A DNA stretch of 64,000 nt from Pedosphaera sp. (GTDB lineage Bacteria; Verrucomicrobiota; Verrucomicrobiia; Limisphaerales; UBA9464). The notes beneath the pieces are model-generated. The model worked only from the letters and a program-made list of their open reading frames with translations. It did not search any database and was not told the origin of the DNA. Within the stretch, counting starts at the first letter, position 1. Each line of letters opens with the position of its first letter. The stretch covers positions 1 to 64,000 of the forward strand of contig SIBK01000008.1 in assembly GCA_009695205.1 (NCBI GenBank), in the 5' to 3' direction. This document shows, in pieces, positions 51,459-60,605 of the stretch. Made by a program: the position numbers and the translations under genes.

Positions 51459-52532
51459 ATGTTTGAGTCCATCCAATATTGGGATCCTGCGGCACAGTTT
51501 GTCCTGTTCAGCGCTCTGAAGATCCTCGTGGTCTTTGGAGTAACCATGGGATTTGTGTCCCTGGCGGTGGTTGCCGAACGGAGGGTATCCGCGTGGATCC
51601 AAGACCGAGTCGGGCCGAATCGCGTCGGAATTCCGTTCACGAACATTCGATTCCTGGGACTCGGGCAGATGCTGGCTGACGGTCTGAAGTTCCTACTGAA
51701 GGAGGACTTTACCCCCAACTACGTTCGGACCGTTTATTTCTGGCTGGCACCGGCGATCACCATGATTCCAGCGTTTCTAACCCTGGCGGTGATTCCCTTC
51801 GGCTCAACCCTTGGGAATTCAAGCAACCGGATGGTTATCGCTGACCTGAACGTCGGGATTCTATACACCTTCGGCATCGTCTCGCTCGGCGTTTACGGCA
51901 TCGTACTTGCCGGGTACGCCGCGAATTCAAAATACCCGTTCCTCGGGGGGATCCGTTCGAGCGCGCAGATGATTTCCTACGAGATTGCGATGGGACTCAG
52001 TGTGATCCCGATTTTTCTTCTCGTCGGCAGCCTGAACCTTGGTGACGTGGTTGGGTATCAGAGCGGCGGGCTGCACACCTGGCTCGTATGGAAGCAGCCC
52101 CTGGCCTTCTTCATATTTCTAATCGCAGCGTTTGCTGAGACCAACCGGCTGCCGTTCGATATGCCAGAATCTGAGACGGAGCTCGTGGGTGGCTATCATA
52201 CGGAGTACAGTTCGATGAAGTTCGCGCTCTTTTTTCTCGGAGAGTACGCGAATATGATCGCTTCATGCTCGATGATGGTGACCCTGTTTTTTGGAGGCTG
52301 GACGCCTCCCTGGGGCGCCTCGGCGGCGACTACCCTTTGGGCCGGACTGGGCCATGTGGCTTGGTTTCTCGCCAAAATGATTGCCATGATGCTTCTGTTT
52401 ATCTGGGTCCGCTGGATGCTGCCGCGGTTTCGATACGACCAGCTGATGGATCTGGGCTGGCGACGGTTCATTCCCATGGCCCTGTTCAACATACTTGTCA
52501 CGGCGTTCGTCGTGGCCTTGTGGCAAAGGTGA
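51459..52532 (+). CDS. nuoH: NADH-quinone oxidoreductase subunit H
   Basis: NuoH is the membrane subunit at the foot of the quinone channel. The 357-residue protein has about eight membrane helices and the conserved ERRVSAWIQDRVGPNRVG loop, LADGLKFLLKEDFTP, the acidic loop FAETNRLPFDMPESETELVG followed by GYHTEYSSMKFALFFLGEY, and WVRWMLPRFRYDQLMDLGW at the C-terminus. All regions thought to contact quinone are present. It is 53 bases after nuoG and its stop is one base before the nuoI start. Confidence 0.95.
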   Translation: MFESIQYWDPAAQFVLFSALKILVVFGVTMGFVSLAVVAERRVSAWIQDRVGPNRVGIPFTNIRFLGLGQMLADGLKFLLKEDFTPNYVRTVYFWLAPAITMIPAFLTLAVIPFGSTLGNSSNRMVIADLNVGILYTFGIVSLGVYGIVLAGYAANSKYPFLGGIRSSAQMISYEIAMGLSVIPIFLLVGSLNLGDVVGYQSGGLHTWLVWKQPLAFFIFLIAAFAETNRLPFDMPESETELVGGYHTEYSSMKFALFFLGEYANMIASCSMMVTLFFGGWTPPWGASAATTLWAGLGHVAWFLAKMIAMMLLFIWVRWMLPRFRYDQLMDLGWRRFIPMALFNILVTAFVVALWQR

Positions 52533-52533
52533 T

Positions 52534-53094
52534 ATGGTTGTCGATCGCAAATCTCTAACTTGGTGGGAACGGAGCTACTTGCCGGCAATTGCCGGGGGGT
52601 TTCGTGTCACGTGGCGGCATTTCGCCAATACGGTCTTTCGGCGAAAATCGGTCACCATGCAGTACCCGGAGGAAAAATGGGTGATGCCGGAGGGGTATCG
52701 CGGGGCGCCTTATCTGGTGTCGGACGTTGAGGGGCATACAAAGTGCGTGTCCTGCCAGCTTTGCGAATTCATCTGCCCTCCGAAGGCGATTCTGATCACA
52801 CCCCCGGGGCCTGAGGGCATGGCCGCCGATCGGCCGAATGCGGAAAAGATGCCCCGGGAGTTCGAGATCAACATGCTCCGATGTATCTTCTGTGGCCTTT
52901 GCCAGGAGGTGTGCCCGGAAGAAGCCATCTTTTTGCAAAAGGACTATTCCCTGACTGGGCTGACCCGTGGAGAGATGATTTATAACAAGGAAAAGCTGCT
53001 GAAGCTCGGTGGTGTTGACACCGGCGTTCAGAAATGGAAGCAGAAACTGGACGAGGCCCGAGAGCAGGAGGTCTTTCCAGTACTAGGCGCCTAA
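52534..53094 (+). CDS. nuoI: NADH-quinone oxidoreductase subunit I
   Basis: NuoI carries clusters N6a and N6b, linking NuoG to NuoB. The 186-residue ferredoxin-like protein has two CxxCxxCxxxCP motifs: CVSCQLCEFICPPKAI and CIFCGLCQEVCPEEAI. The N-terminal helix (WWERSYLPAIAGGFRVTWRH) lies along the membrane. Start at ATG 52534, one base after the nuoH stop; a longer frame overlaps nuoH. It is followed two bases later by an unrelated lipoprotein gene, which is unusual for nuo operons. Confidence 0.95.
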   Translation: MVVDRKSLTWWERSYLPAIAGGFRVTWRHFANTVFRRKSVTMQYPEEKWVMPEGYRGAPYLVSDVEGHTKCVSCQLCEFICPPKAILITPPGPEGMAADRPNAEKMPREFEINMLRCIFCGLCQEVCPEEAIFLQKDYSLTGLTRGEMIYNKEKLLKLGGVDTGVQKWKQKLDEAREQEVFPVLGA

Positions 53095-53096
53095 TC

Positions 53097-53561
53097 ATGA
53101 GTCTTCAGAACTCTTTTCTCCTTGTTTGCATCCTCGCACTGACGGTCGGGTGTCGCCCCCGTCGCAGTGCCGGATTGGCGGACACGACAAATTCCATGTT
53201 CCAAGTGGGCGAGGTATGGAGTTATCATGCCCGTCCCGGCGAGGAGACCTCGACGGTGACGGTTCTCAAGTTGGAGAGCTCACCTTACCTCGGGAACGTT
53301 ATCCATGTCGCCGTCAATGGACTGCGGGTGAAATCGGCCCGCGTTCCGGGAGGGCTGGTGACGGGGATTGGTCACATCGCCCTCTCGGAGGAGGCCACCC
53401 GGCAAAGCCTCGTTTCCCGCTTGCAACGTGTCGACACTCTCCCTCCCTTCGAACAGGGATATGCCCATTGGTTGGATCTGCTGAATCGCGGGCGAGGCGA
53501 TGTATGCACCAATACTCTCATTTCCGTAGTGGATGGGCTGGAGCATGCAACCCAGCGATGA
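53097..53561 (+). CDS. Lipoprotein of unknown function inside nuo operon
   Basis: The 154-residue protein starts at ATG 53097, two bases after nuoI, with a lipoprotein signal peptide (MSLQNSFLLVCILALTVGC, lipobox cysteine C19). The mature part is a compact domain: FQVGEVWSYHARPGEETST, VTVLKLESSPYLGNVIHVAV, GIGHIALSEEATRQSLVSRL and FEQGYAHWLDLLNRG. The sequence has the look of a conserved domain of unknown function; I cannot name it. It is not a known complex I subunit. Tight spacing to nuoI and 25 bases to nuoJ shows it is translated with the operon. It could help assembly of complex I from the periplasmic side or be a passenger. Confidence 0.8.
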   Translation: MSLQNSFLLVCILALTVGCRPRRSAGLADTTNSMFQVGEVWSYHARPGEETSTVTVLKLESSPYLGNVIHVAVNGLRVKSARVPGGLVTGIGHIALSEEATRQSLVSRLQRVDTLPPFEQGYAHWLDLLNRGRGDVCTNTLISVVDGLEHATQR

Positions 53562-53586
53562 AACCCGGTCAATCCCAAATTCAATC

Positions 53587-54096
53587 ATGCCTCCGTTGAC
53601 TGATTTCCTATTTTACGCATTCTCCGGCTTAACCCTCGCGTGCGGCCTCCTCTGCGTGCTCAACCCGTTCAGCCGGAACCCGGTGACAAGCGCCATGTTT
53701 CTTGTCCTGACGATTGTGTCGATGGCGGGGTTGTTTGTTCTGTTGCATGCGTTCTTCCTCGCGGCGGTCCAAGTCCTTGTTTACGCAGGAGCCGTGATGG
53801 TGCTGTTTCTCTTTGTGATTATGCTTCTGGATCTGCGGGAGGAGGAGCGTCGTCGCTTCAAGACCTTCACGCTGGGGACCGGGGCCCTCGTCGTCGCGGT
53901 CATTGCCGGCCTCCTCGTTCGAGTTCTGTCCGGCGCATTGCCCGTAAGCCGGCCGGGCCCCGGAATCGAGGGCGACACAAAAGTCCTCGGCCGGATATTG
54001 TTCGAACAGTACCTCTTACCGTTTGAGGTGCTCTCGCTGTTACTCCTGGTCGCCATGGTCGGAGCAATCCTTCTAAGCAAGAAGGACATGAAATAG
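53587..54096 (+). CDS. nuoJ: NADH-quinone oxidoreductase subunit J
   Basis: NuoJ is a membrane subunit of the proton-pumping arm with five helices. The 169-residue protein has the conserved third helix [20 protein letters not shown] with the pi-bulge region and Tyr, preceded by [20 protein letters not shown]. The last helix is [19 protein letters not shown]. Start at ATG 53587 ([14 protein letters not shown]); a longer frame runs into the lipoprotein gene. Spacing to nuoK is 28 bases. Confidence 0.93.
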   Translation: MPPLTDFLFYAFSGLTLACGLLCVLNPFSRNPVTSAMFLVLTIVSMAGLFVLLHAFFLAAVQVLVYAGAVMVLFLFVIMLLDLREEERRRFKTFTLGTGALVVAVIAGLLVRVLSGALPVSRPGPGIEGDTKVLGRILFEQYLLPFEVLSLLLLVAMVGAILLSKKDMK

Positions 54097-54124
54097 CGTT
54101 ATACGCAATCGAATCAATAATCCC

Positions 54125-54430
54125 ATGACTCCCGGACTCAATCATTACCTTGTCGTCAGCGGCCTCTTGTTTTCCCTCGGCTTGCTGGGGGTGCTGGGGC
54201 GGCGAAATCTTTTGATTATTTATATGGGTCTGGAGCTGATGCTCAACGCGGGCAACCTCGCCTTGGTATCCTTCTCGCGGTTTAACGGGAATCTGAACGG
54301 GCAGGTGATGGTTTTTTTCACGATAACCGTGGCTGCAGCAGAAGTGGCCGTCGGACTCGCACTGATCGTCGCTTTATACCGCAAACGCCAGACCGCTCAT
54401 GTCGAGGATCTGACCACACTCAAGTTCTGA
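54125..54430 (+). CDS. nuoK: NADH-quinone oxidoreductase subunit K
   Basis: NuoK is the small three-helix membrane subunit. The 101-residue length is exact for the family. Conserved parts are [20 protein letters not shown] with the membrane Glu, [14 protein letters not shown] and the third helix [19 protein letters not shown] with the second membrane Glu, both needed for proton movement. Ends with a short cytosolic tail. It is ten bases before nuoL. Confidence 0.95.
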   Translation: MTPGLNHYLVVSGLLFSLGLLGVLGRRNLLIIYMGLELMLNAGNLALVSFSRFNGNLNGQVMVFFTITVAAAEVAVGLALIVALYRKRQTAHVEDLTTLKF

Positions 54431-54440
54431 CCGTATCTCC

Positions 54441-56405
54441 ATGGATGCCCACGTTCTAGAACATGCCGCCGAGTCCGGCAGCCGACTGCAGGATCTCGCC
54501 TGGATGGTGTTATTTGCCCCGCTGATCACGGCCGCCGGAACCCACATGTTTCTGCGCCGCGAGCGATCACTCGCTGCGGGGTTTAACATTGCGGCCGTCG
54601 CCTTGAGCTTTGTCCTGAGCGTGGTGTTGTTTGCCGCCTTTGCTGGAGAGACGGTGGCCGGCTCACCGTTCTCCTGGATGCCGGTGGCGGGGATGGATAT
54701 CTCGTTCGGCCTGCGCCTCGACAACCTCTCGCTCCTGATGCTCCTGGTGGTAACGGGAGTTGCGCTCCTTGTGATGCTTTTTTCGACGGGCTATATGCAT
54801 GAGGACCCTGGTTATAGCCGGTACTTCTGCACTTTAAGCCTGTTTGTTTTTTCCATGCTCGGCGTCGTCCTCGCCGACAACTTCGTGATGATGTTCGTCT
54901 TTTGGGAACTGGTCGGTGTCACCAGCTATTTGTTGATCGGGTTCTGGTATGATCGAGCGGCCGCTGCGGACGCTGCGAAGAAGGCGTTTCTGACCAATCG
55001 TCTCGGCGATTTTGGATTTCTGATGGGCATCCTTCTGATTTGGTCCGCCACGGGCACGGTGCATTTTGGGACGGCGGAGGCGTTTCTGACCGCGCATCCG
55101 TTGGCTCTCGGATCCATGGCTTCGCTCGCCGGTGTGTTGGTTTTCATGGGGGCGATGGGCAAGAGCGCCCAGTTTCCACTGCATGTCTGGCTGCCGGACG
55201 CCATGGAAGGTCCAACGCCGGTCTCCGCCTTGATTCATGCGGCAACCATGGTCGCGGCCGGCGTTTATATGCTGTGCCGGGTTTTCTTTCTCTACACATT
55301 GCCGGCGAACTGGCCGGATTGGCTCGGTTTCCTGCAGGGAATTCCGGCGTCGTCCATCGTCGCCTGGATTGGCGGTATTACTGCGCTGCTAGCGGCCCTC
55401 ATCGCGGTGCAACAGAATGATATCAAGCGCATCCTTGCCTATTCGACCTTGTCTCAACTCGGATTGATGGTTTTGGCAGTGGGGATGGGCGCGCGGTTGA
55501 GCGCTCCCAACGCTGGGGCGGCAATGTTTCACCTTTTCACCCACGCATCGTTCAAGGCCCTCCTGTTTCTCGGCGCTGGCTCCGTGATCCACGCGTGTCA
55601 TCACGAACAGGACATCTGGAAAATGGGCGGGCTTTGGCAGCGAATGCCGGTGACTTTCGTCACGTTTTTGGTGGGATCGCTCGCGCTGATGGGGGTCCCG
55701 CTATTCAGCGGTTTCTATTCCAAGGACGACATCCTGGCGACCTCCCTGGAAACGGGGCCGATCCTGTTCAGTCTGGCGGTCGGGGTGTCGGCGTTGACCA
55801 CTTTTTACATGAGCCGCCTGCTGCTGGTGGCGTTTCTAGGGCGTCCTCGTAGCAGCGGAGCCGGGCAGGCGCTTGAATCTCCCTCTTCCATGACCTGGCC
55901 ACTGGTCATACTGGCGCTTTCGTCGGTGTTCGCCGGCTGGCAGATCTTTGGTGTGTCCCAGTTTCTGACCCGTCATTTCCTGCCAGAGTACCGCACGCAC
56001 GAGTTCGATCCACTGTTCGGACCGTTTAATCACAACCCGACCGCGGCGATGTTCGGATTTGGCGCAGTGCTATTTGGCATGAGCCTGGCCGCGCGGATTT
56101 ATTATGGAGCGGAGCGTGATCCACTGCCAGGTTTGATGGGACGGCTTGCCCGGGCGATGCGGCATCGGTTCTATTTCGATGAGATTTATGAGGCGACCGT
56201 TGTGCCGTTGCATGACGCTGCGGCCGCGATCGCAGGCTGGATTGATCGTTGGATAATTTCCGGACTCCTCGTCCGGGGCATTCCCGGCGCTGTGGAAATT
56301 GCGGGTCGGGCACTTCGATTGCTGCAGACGGGGAATCTGCAAACCTATGGCCTCTGGTTTGCTGCCGGGGCCGTGTTGCTGGCCGTTTTCACCCTTAAAA
56401 GGTAA
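54441..56405 (+). CDS. nuoL: NADH-quinone oxidoreductase subunit L
   Basis: NuoL is the distal antiporter-like proton-pump subunit with the long lateral helix. The 654-residue protein has FVFWELVGVTSYLLIGFWY with the key Glu, the lysine region MGKSAQFPLHVWLPDAMEGP, the TPVSALIHAATMVAAGVYM stretch, DIKRILAYSTLSQLGLM and LMGVPLFSGFYSKDDIL. C-terminal helices include the lateral helix and a last membrane anchor (LWFAAGAVLLAVFTLKR). Everything expected for proton transport is in place. nuoM starts five bases later. Confidence 0.95.
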   Translation: MDAHVLEHAAESGSRLQDLAWMVLFAPLITAAGTHMFLRRERSLAAGFNIAAVALSFVLSVVLFAAFAGETVAGSPFSWMPVAGMDISFGLRLDNLSLLMLLVVTGVALLVMLFSTGYMHEDPGYSRYFCTLSLFVFSMLGVVLADNFVMMFVFWELVGVTSYLLIGFWYDRAAAADAAKKAFLTNRLGDFGFLMGILLIWSATGTVHFGTAEAFLTAHPLALGSMASLAGVLVFMGAMGKSAQFPLHVWLPDAMEGPTPVSALIHAATMVAAGVYMLCRVFFLYTLPANWPDWLGFLQGIPASSIVAWIGGITALLAALIAVQQNDIKRILAYSTLSQLGLMVLAVGMGARLSAPNAGAAMFHLFTHASFKALLFLGAGSVIHACHHEQDIWKMGGLWQRMPVTFVTFLVGSLALMGVPLFSGFYSKDDILATSLETGPILFSLAVGVSALTTFYMSRLLLVAFLGRPRSSGAGQALESPSSMTWPLVILALSSVFAGWQIFGVSQFLTRHFLPEYRTHEFDPLFGPFNHNPTAAMFGFGAVLFGMSLAARIYYGAERDPLPGLMGRLARAMRHRFYFDEIYEATVVPLHDAAAAIAGWIDRWIISGLLVRGIPGAVEIAGRALRLLQTGNLQTYGLWFAAGAVLLAVFTLKR

Positions 56406-56410
56406 CCGTC

Positions 56411-57943
56411 ATGCTGACCTTTCTAATTCTTCTGCCGATCATCACTGCGCTCGTGATCCTGGCGATTCCGGGCCACTACCGTTTTGTCATTCGTTGCGTT
56501 GCGTTGTTGGGAACGCTGGAGACGGCGATCTGGGCGGCGGTGCTATTTTTTCGGTCGGTTCCGGGCACGCCAGATTTTCAGTTTGAACAGCTGGTGCCCT
56601 GGATTTCTGCCGGCGGTCTTCATGTGAACTACCACGTGGGTGTGGATGGCATCAGTGTGGGTCTTGTGCTTGCGGCGGCATGGGTGGGCTTTGCCGCCAC
56701 GGCGATATCCTGGGACATCGAACGGGAGAACAAGTTATTCTACATATTGCTCATGATGATGATCAGTGGTTCGCTGGGTGCGTTTGCCTCGCTGGACCTG
56801 TTCTTCTTCTACTTTTTCAACGAGATGGCTCTCGTGCCCACGTTTATCATGATCGGAGTCTGGGGTTCGGGACCGGATCGCCAGGCAGCAGCCTTCCGGA
56901 TCACGTTATATCTCACCCTGGGAGCCCTTGTGGCACTGGTAGGCCTGGTCGCCCTCTACGCGGCGACAGGCACACTGGATGTGACGGAATTGCGGCGGCA
57001 GCTTGTTGACCATCCGCTGCCCATCAAGACACAACAGAGGGTATTCCCGTGTCTCCTGTTCGGGTTTGGAACGTTGGCTGGGTTGTGGCCATTCCATTCC
57101 TGGGCGCCGCAGGGATATGCCTGCGCACCGGCCGCCACCGCGATGATGCACGCGGGAATATTGAAGAAGGCGGGACTGCTGGCGCTTCTTCGGGTGGCGT
57201 GGCCGTTTCTGCCGGATGCAGTGGCTTACTGGATGCCAGTGCTGGTGTGGCTATGTCTCGGGAATCTTCTCTTCTGCGGATTCGTGGCGTTGCGCCAGCG
57301 GGATCTCAACCTTTTGATTGGCAATTCCAGCTTGGCGCACATGGGATTTGCCTTCCTGGGGCTGGCGAGCATGAACGTGATTGGCCTCACTGGAACGGTA
57401 CTCGTGATGGTGGCGCATGCATTCCTGGCGGGCTTGAGCTTTGCCCTAACCGGCTGGGTGCGGCACCAGACGGGAACTGTCGAAATGACACGGCTGGGAG
57501 GTTTGTTGCGGACGATGCCATTTATCGGCGCGGCGATGATCCTGTGCTTCATGGCTGGGTGCGGGGTGCCTGGTTTCGCCAATTTTGCGGGAGAGTTGGG
57601 GGTGCTTTTTGGGGTGTGGAAGGGGACGATGTTTTCATTGCACGCCTGGGTGTTGGCTGCGGCGTGGGGAGGGTTGATCATTGCCGGCGTGTACATGATG
57701 AGGGCGATCCGCTTGGTGCTGCACGGGGAACTGAAGCCGGAATGGCATGAGGTTTCTGATGCGAACTCCGGGTGGCGGCGACTTCCGTTTGTGGCTCTGC
57801 TGGTGGCGCTGGTGTTGTTCGGAGTTGCCCCGGGAATTTTGACACGCCGCATTGAGCCAGCGGTAGTTGAGATTGTTAAAATGGCCCGGCATCGTGCCGT
57901 GCCTGACTCCCTGGTAGGCGCAACCGGGGCTGTGCAACCGTGA
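56411..57943 (+). CDS. nuoM: NADH-quinone oxidoreductase subunit M
   Basis: NuoM is the middle antiporter-like subunit. The 510-residue protein has about 14 membrane helices, with VNYHVGVDGISVGLVL, the helix FFFYFFNEMALVPTFIMIG carrying the conserved Glu, and DLNLLIGNSSLAHMGFAFLG. The usual HTWLPDAHVEAPTAGS segment is replaced by PFHSWAPQGYACAPAATAMM followed by HAGILKKAGLLALL, so it belongs to a divergent NuoM branch. The lysines needed for proton transfer seem kept. It is 13 bases before nuoN. Confidence 0.93.
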   Translation: MLTFLILLPIITALVILAIPGHYRFVIRCVALLGTLETAIWAAVLFFRSVPGTPDFQFEQLVPWISAGGLHVNYHVGVDGISVGLVLAAAWVGFAATAISWDIERENKLFYILLMMMISGSLGAFASLDLFFFYFFNEMALVPTFIMIGVWGSGPDRQAAAFRITLYLTLGALVALVGLVALYAATGTLDVTELRRQLVDHPLPIKTQQRVFPCLLFGFGTLAGLWPFHSWAPQGYACAPAATAMMHAGILKKAGLLALLRVAWPFLPDAVAYWMPVLVWLCLGNLLFCGFVALRQRDLNLLIGNSSLAHMGFAFLGLASMNVIGLTGTVLVMVAHAFLAGLSFALTGWVRHQTGTVEMTRLGGLLRTMPFIGAAMILCFMAGCGVPGFANFAGELGVLFGVWKGTMFSLHAWVLAAAWGGLIIAGVYMMRAIRLVLHGELKPEWHEVSDANSGWRRLPFVALLVALVLFGVAPGILTRRIEPAVVEIVKMARHRAVPDSLVGATGAVQP

Positions 57944-57956
57944 GCTATTTGCCGAA

Positions 57957-59435
57957 ATGAATTCCGGACTGATTTCGATGGAGCTGGCCGTTGGCCTTTT
58001 GGGTCTCGCCGTGTTGCTGGCTGACCTGTGGATCGCGCCGGCCAGTCGTCGCATTCTCGGCTGGGGTGCGGCGGCGGTATTGACCTGTGTGCTGGTGTTC
58101 GGCCTCGGTAGTCTCGCGCCGCAGTCGGGGATGGGCTTTTCCGGACTTTACGTTGTTGATCCGCTTGCCCGGTTTTTCAAGGCCTTTTTCCTACTGTCGG
58201 GTGTCGTGGTGCTCCTGATGACCGTGGAGTACGCCGATCAGCTCGCGGTCGGGTTGTCCGAATTCTTTGCGCTGACCCTGTTTGCGGTGACCGGGATGCT
58301 ATTCGCGGCCTCGGCGAACGACCTGACGATGATGTTCGTTTCCCTCGAATTGATTACCGTGACGTTTTATGTCCTGAACAGTTTTCAACGCGGCAAGCTG
58401 GCATCGATCGAAGCCGGAGTGAAGTATTTGATACTCGGTGCGTTGGCTTCCGCGTTCATGGTGTTTGGAATCGCCCTGATTTTTGGCTCAGCCAATACAA
58501 CACAGTTTTCAGAGCTGGCCCTCCGCCAACGCGAACTGTCCGGCTCCCGGATTTTCCTGACGGGCTTGACATTGGTTCTGGTCGGACTCGGCTTCAAGAT
58601 TGCCGCCTTTCCGTTCCACGGCTGGGCGCCCGATGTATACCAGGGGTCGCCGGCTCCGGCGACGGCTCTTCTCGCAATCGGCTCGAAGGCGGCGGGGTTC
58701 GTCTTGCTCCTGCGGCTGCTATTCGGTGCGGTTCCTGAAATTACGGCAGAGTGGCATCGGTTACTGGGCGCCTTGGCCGTCCTGAGCCTGCTTTACGGGA
58801 GCCTGTGCGCCATTCCGCAGCGTAGCGTGAAGCGGTTGATGGGCTATTCGAGCATCGCCAACGCAGGATACCTGCTGCTAGGGGTTGCGGTAGTCAGCCC
58901 GGCGGGTTCGGTCGCCGTCCTATATTACTTGGGTGCCTACTGCTTTGCAGTCCTCGCGGTGTTCACGGTGTTGTGCGTGATGATGAATTCATCGGACACG
59001 GACGACATGGCGGATTTCGCGGGACTCGGCATGCGCTCTCCGGTGCTCGCGGGTGTGATGACGTTGGCGTTGGCCTCTCTTGCTGGAGTGCCACCGCTAG
59101 CCGGGTTTATCGGAAAATTTCTTATACTCCGTGCGGTGATTGCGGCAGGCGCAACTCATCCGGGTTATTACGGGTTGGCTGCTGTTGCGGTGATCGGAGC
59201 CGTGATTTCGCTCTACTACTATTTCGGAATTGTCCGGATGATGTATTGGGGAGGCGAGCCGCTGGAGCGGTTGGCAATCTCGGTGACCCCAGGAGCGGGA
59301 ATCGCTCTGCTGCTATGTGTCGCAGGAATCGTGTATCTGGGCATTGCTCCGAACGGATTGCTTCAACTTTCCGCAGATGCTGTCGCCGGGATTCAGCCGG
59401 CAGCGGCTTCCGCTTTCAAGCCCACGGGCCACTAG
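57957..59435 (+). CDS. nuoN: NADH-quinone oxidoreductase subunit N
   Basis: NuoN is the antiporter-like subunit nearest to the connecting helices NuoA, J and K. The 492-residue protein has about 14 membrane helices, including MMFVSLELITVTFYVLNSFQ with the conserved Glu, GLGFKIAAFPFHGWAPDVYQ with the Lys, GSPAPATALLAIGSKAAGF, SVKRLMGYSSIANAGYLLLG and GVPPLAGFIGKFLIL. It is the last gene of the operon. No rho-independent terminator with a T run is visible in the 62 bases before the convergent mlaD-like gene. Confidence 0.94.
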   Translation: MNSGLISMELAVGLLGLAVLLADLWIAPASRRILGWGAAAVLTCVLVFGLGSLAPQSGMGFSGLYVVDPLARFFKAFFLLSGVVVLLMTVEYADQLAVGLSEFFALTLFAVTGMLFAASANDLTMMFVSLELITVTFYVLNSFQRGKLASIEAGVKYLILGALASAFMVFGIALIFGSANTTQFSELALRQRELSGSRIFLTGLTLVLVGLGFKIAAFPFHGWAPDVYQGSPAPATALLAIGSKAAGFVLLLRLLFGAVPEITAEWHRLLGALAVLSLLYGSLCAIPQRSVKRLMGYSSIANAGYLLLGVAVVSPAGSVAVLYYLGAYCFAVLAVFTVLCVMMNSSDTDDMADFAGLGMRSPVLAGVMTLALASLAGVPPLAGFIGKFLILRAVIAAGATHPGYYGLAAVAVIGAVISLYYYFGIVRMMYWGGEPLERLAISVTPGAGIALLLCVAGIVYLGIAPNGLLQLSADAVAGIQPAAASAFKPTGH

Positions 59436-59497
59436 GAGTACGTTCCGTGAGTGCTTGGCGTGTGGCGGTTGTTTCGAGTTTTTCAGAGCATTGCAGG

Positions 59498-60517
59498 TCA
59501 GAATAGCGTCTGGATCAGCGTCCCCAGAATGCTCATCGGGCCGGTGTCTTCGAGGCCTTCGGTCGCTTTATCGACTTTTTGCAGCGTCATTTTGACGTTC
59601 TTTAGAAAGCTCTCGTCGTTCACCAACTTGCCGACGGTGCCCTGTCCTTGGTTGATTTTACCGAGAATTTCTCGAAGGTTGGTCATTGCTGTCGTGGATT
59701 CCGTGTAAAGTTTTTCATCCTTCAGCAGCCGTCCGATAGTGCCTTCACCGCGCTGCATTCCGGCCACGACGTTGGTTGTCTGGCCGATGGCGGTGCGGGC
59801 GTCGGCGACGAGGCCTTTGGCGTCGTCAAACAACCCCTGCATTTCGCCGGAGATATGGTTGAGGTTCGTGACCGCAGTAAGGGTGGAGGTGTAGAGTGTA
59901 TCGTCAGCGATGATCTTGCCCACGGTGCCTTTGCCATCGGCGATCATGGTCGAGATGTTGGCCATATTTCCCAGGATCGTGGTGAGCTTCGGATTATTGT
60001 CCTTCAGAAAATCGGTGAAAGGTCCGAGGAGTTTGGTAAACTCCTCACCGCTGAAACTGCGCGTCATGTTCTTAACACCATCGGCCACCCCTTCGAGCTT
60101 GGCCATGAGTTGCCCGAGATCGGCTTGTTCTGTAGATTCGACAAGGCCGCCGGCTTCCAGCGCCGGCGCTCCGGGTGAACCAAAGGTCAAGCTCACGAAA
60201 TTTTGCCCCATCAGGGCGGTGAACAGGACCGATGCCCGACTGTCGGTTCGTACTATAGCGTCCCGATTCACCTTTAGAACCACTTCGACGCGGGACTCGG
60301 TTGGAGCAAGTCGGATTGCATTCACCCGACCAATCAGCACACCGGCAAGTTTGACCGGGTCGCCCACCTTTAGATCCTGGACCGAATTAAAACGCGCCCG
60401 AATCTCCCGGCTCCGATGTAAAAAGCCCCCGCCCCCGGCCATTTCAAACAGGACAAAACCCGCAACGCAGGCGAGTGCGAAGAATAATCCCAGGCGGCTT
60501 TCAAGCGAATTTTTCAT
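59498..60517 (-). CDS. MCE/MlaD-family protein
   Basis: The 339-residue protein has one N-terminal membrane segment (about 9-28) and an MCE domain (about 35-115: FNSVQDLKVGDPVKLAGVLI, GRVNAIRL and MGQNFVSLTFG). The remaining 220 residues are helical with repeated GTVGKIIADD, GEGTIGRLLKDE, GQGTVGKLVNDE motifs, as in long Mce proteins that form a tube. MCE proteins carry lipids across the periplasm. Its usual partners, the permease MlaE and ATPase MlaF, are not beside it in this window; upstream is mnmE. Start chosen at ATG 60517 because the upstream extension is not hydrophobic and not homologous. Confidence 0.85.
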   Translation of the reverse strand: MKNSLESRLGLFFALACVAGFVLFEMAGGGGFLHRSREIRARFNSVQDLKVGDPVKLAGVLIGRVNAIRLAPTESRVEVVLKVNRDAIVRTDSRASVLFTALMGQNFVSLTFGSPGAPALEAGGLVESTEQADLGQLMAKLEGVADGVKNMTRSFSGEEFTKLLGPFTDFLKDNNPKLTTILGNMANISTMIADGKGTVGKIIADDTLYTSTLTAVTNLNHISGEMQGLFDDAKGLVADARTAIGQTTNVVAGMQRGEGTIGRLLKDEKLYTESTTAMTNLREILGKINQGQGTVGKLVNDESFLKNVKMTLQKVDKATEGLEDTGPMSILGTLIQTLF

Positions 60518-60605
60518 GGACAAATGTTGTCGAACCCAACCATAGACCCGACCCGAGCCGTTTTGCACGGAGTAAGGGGGCAAAACGTCGAGGCGAATCA
60601 AGTTC

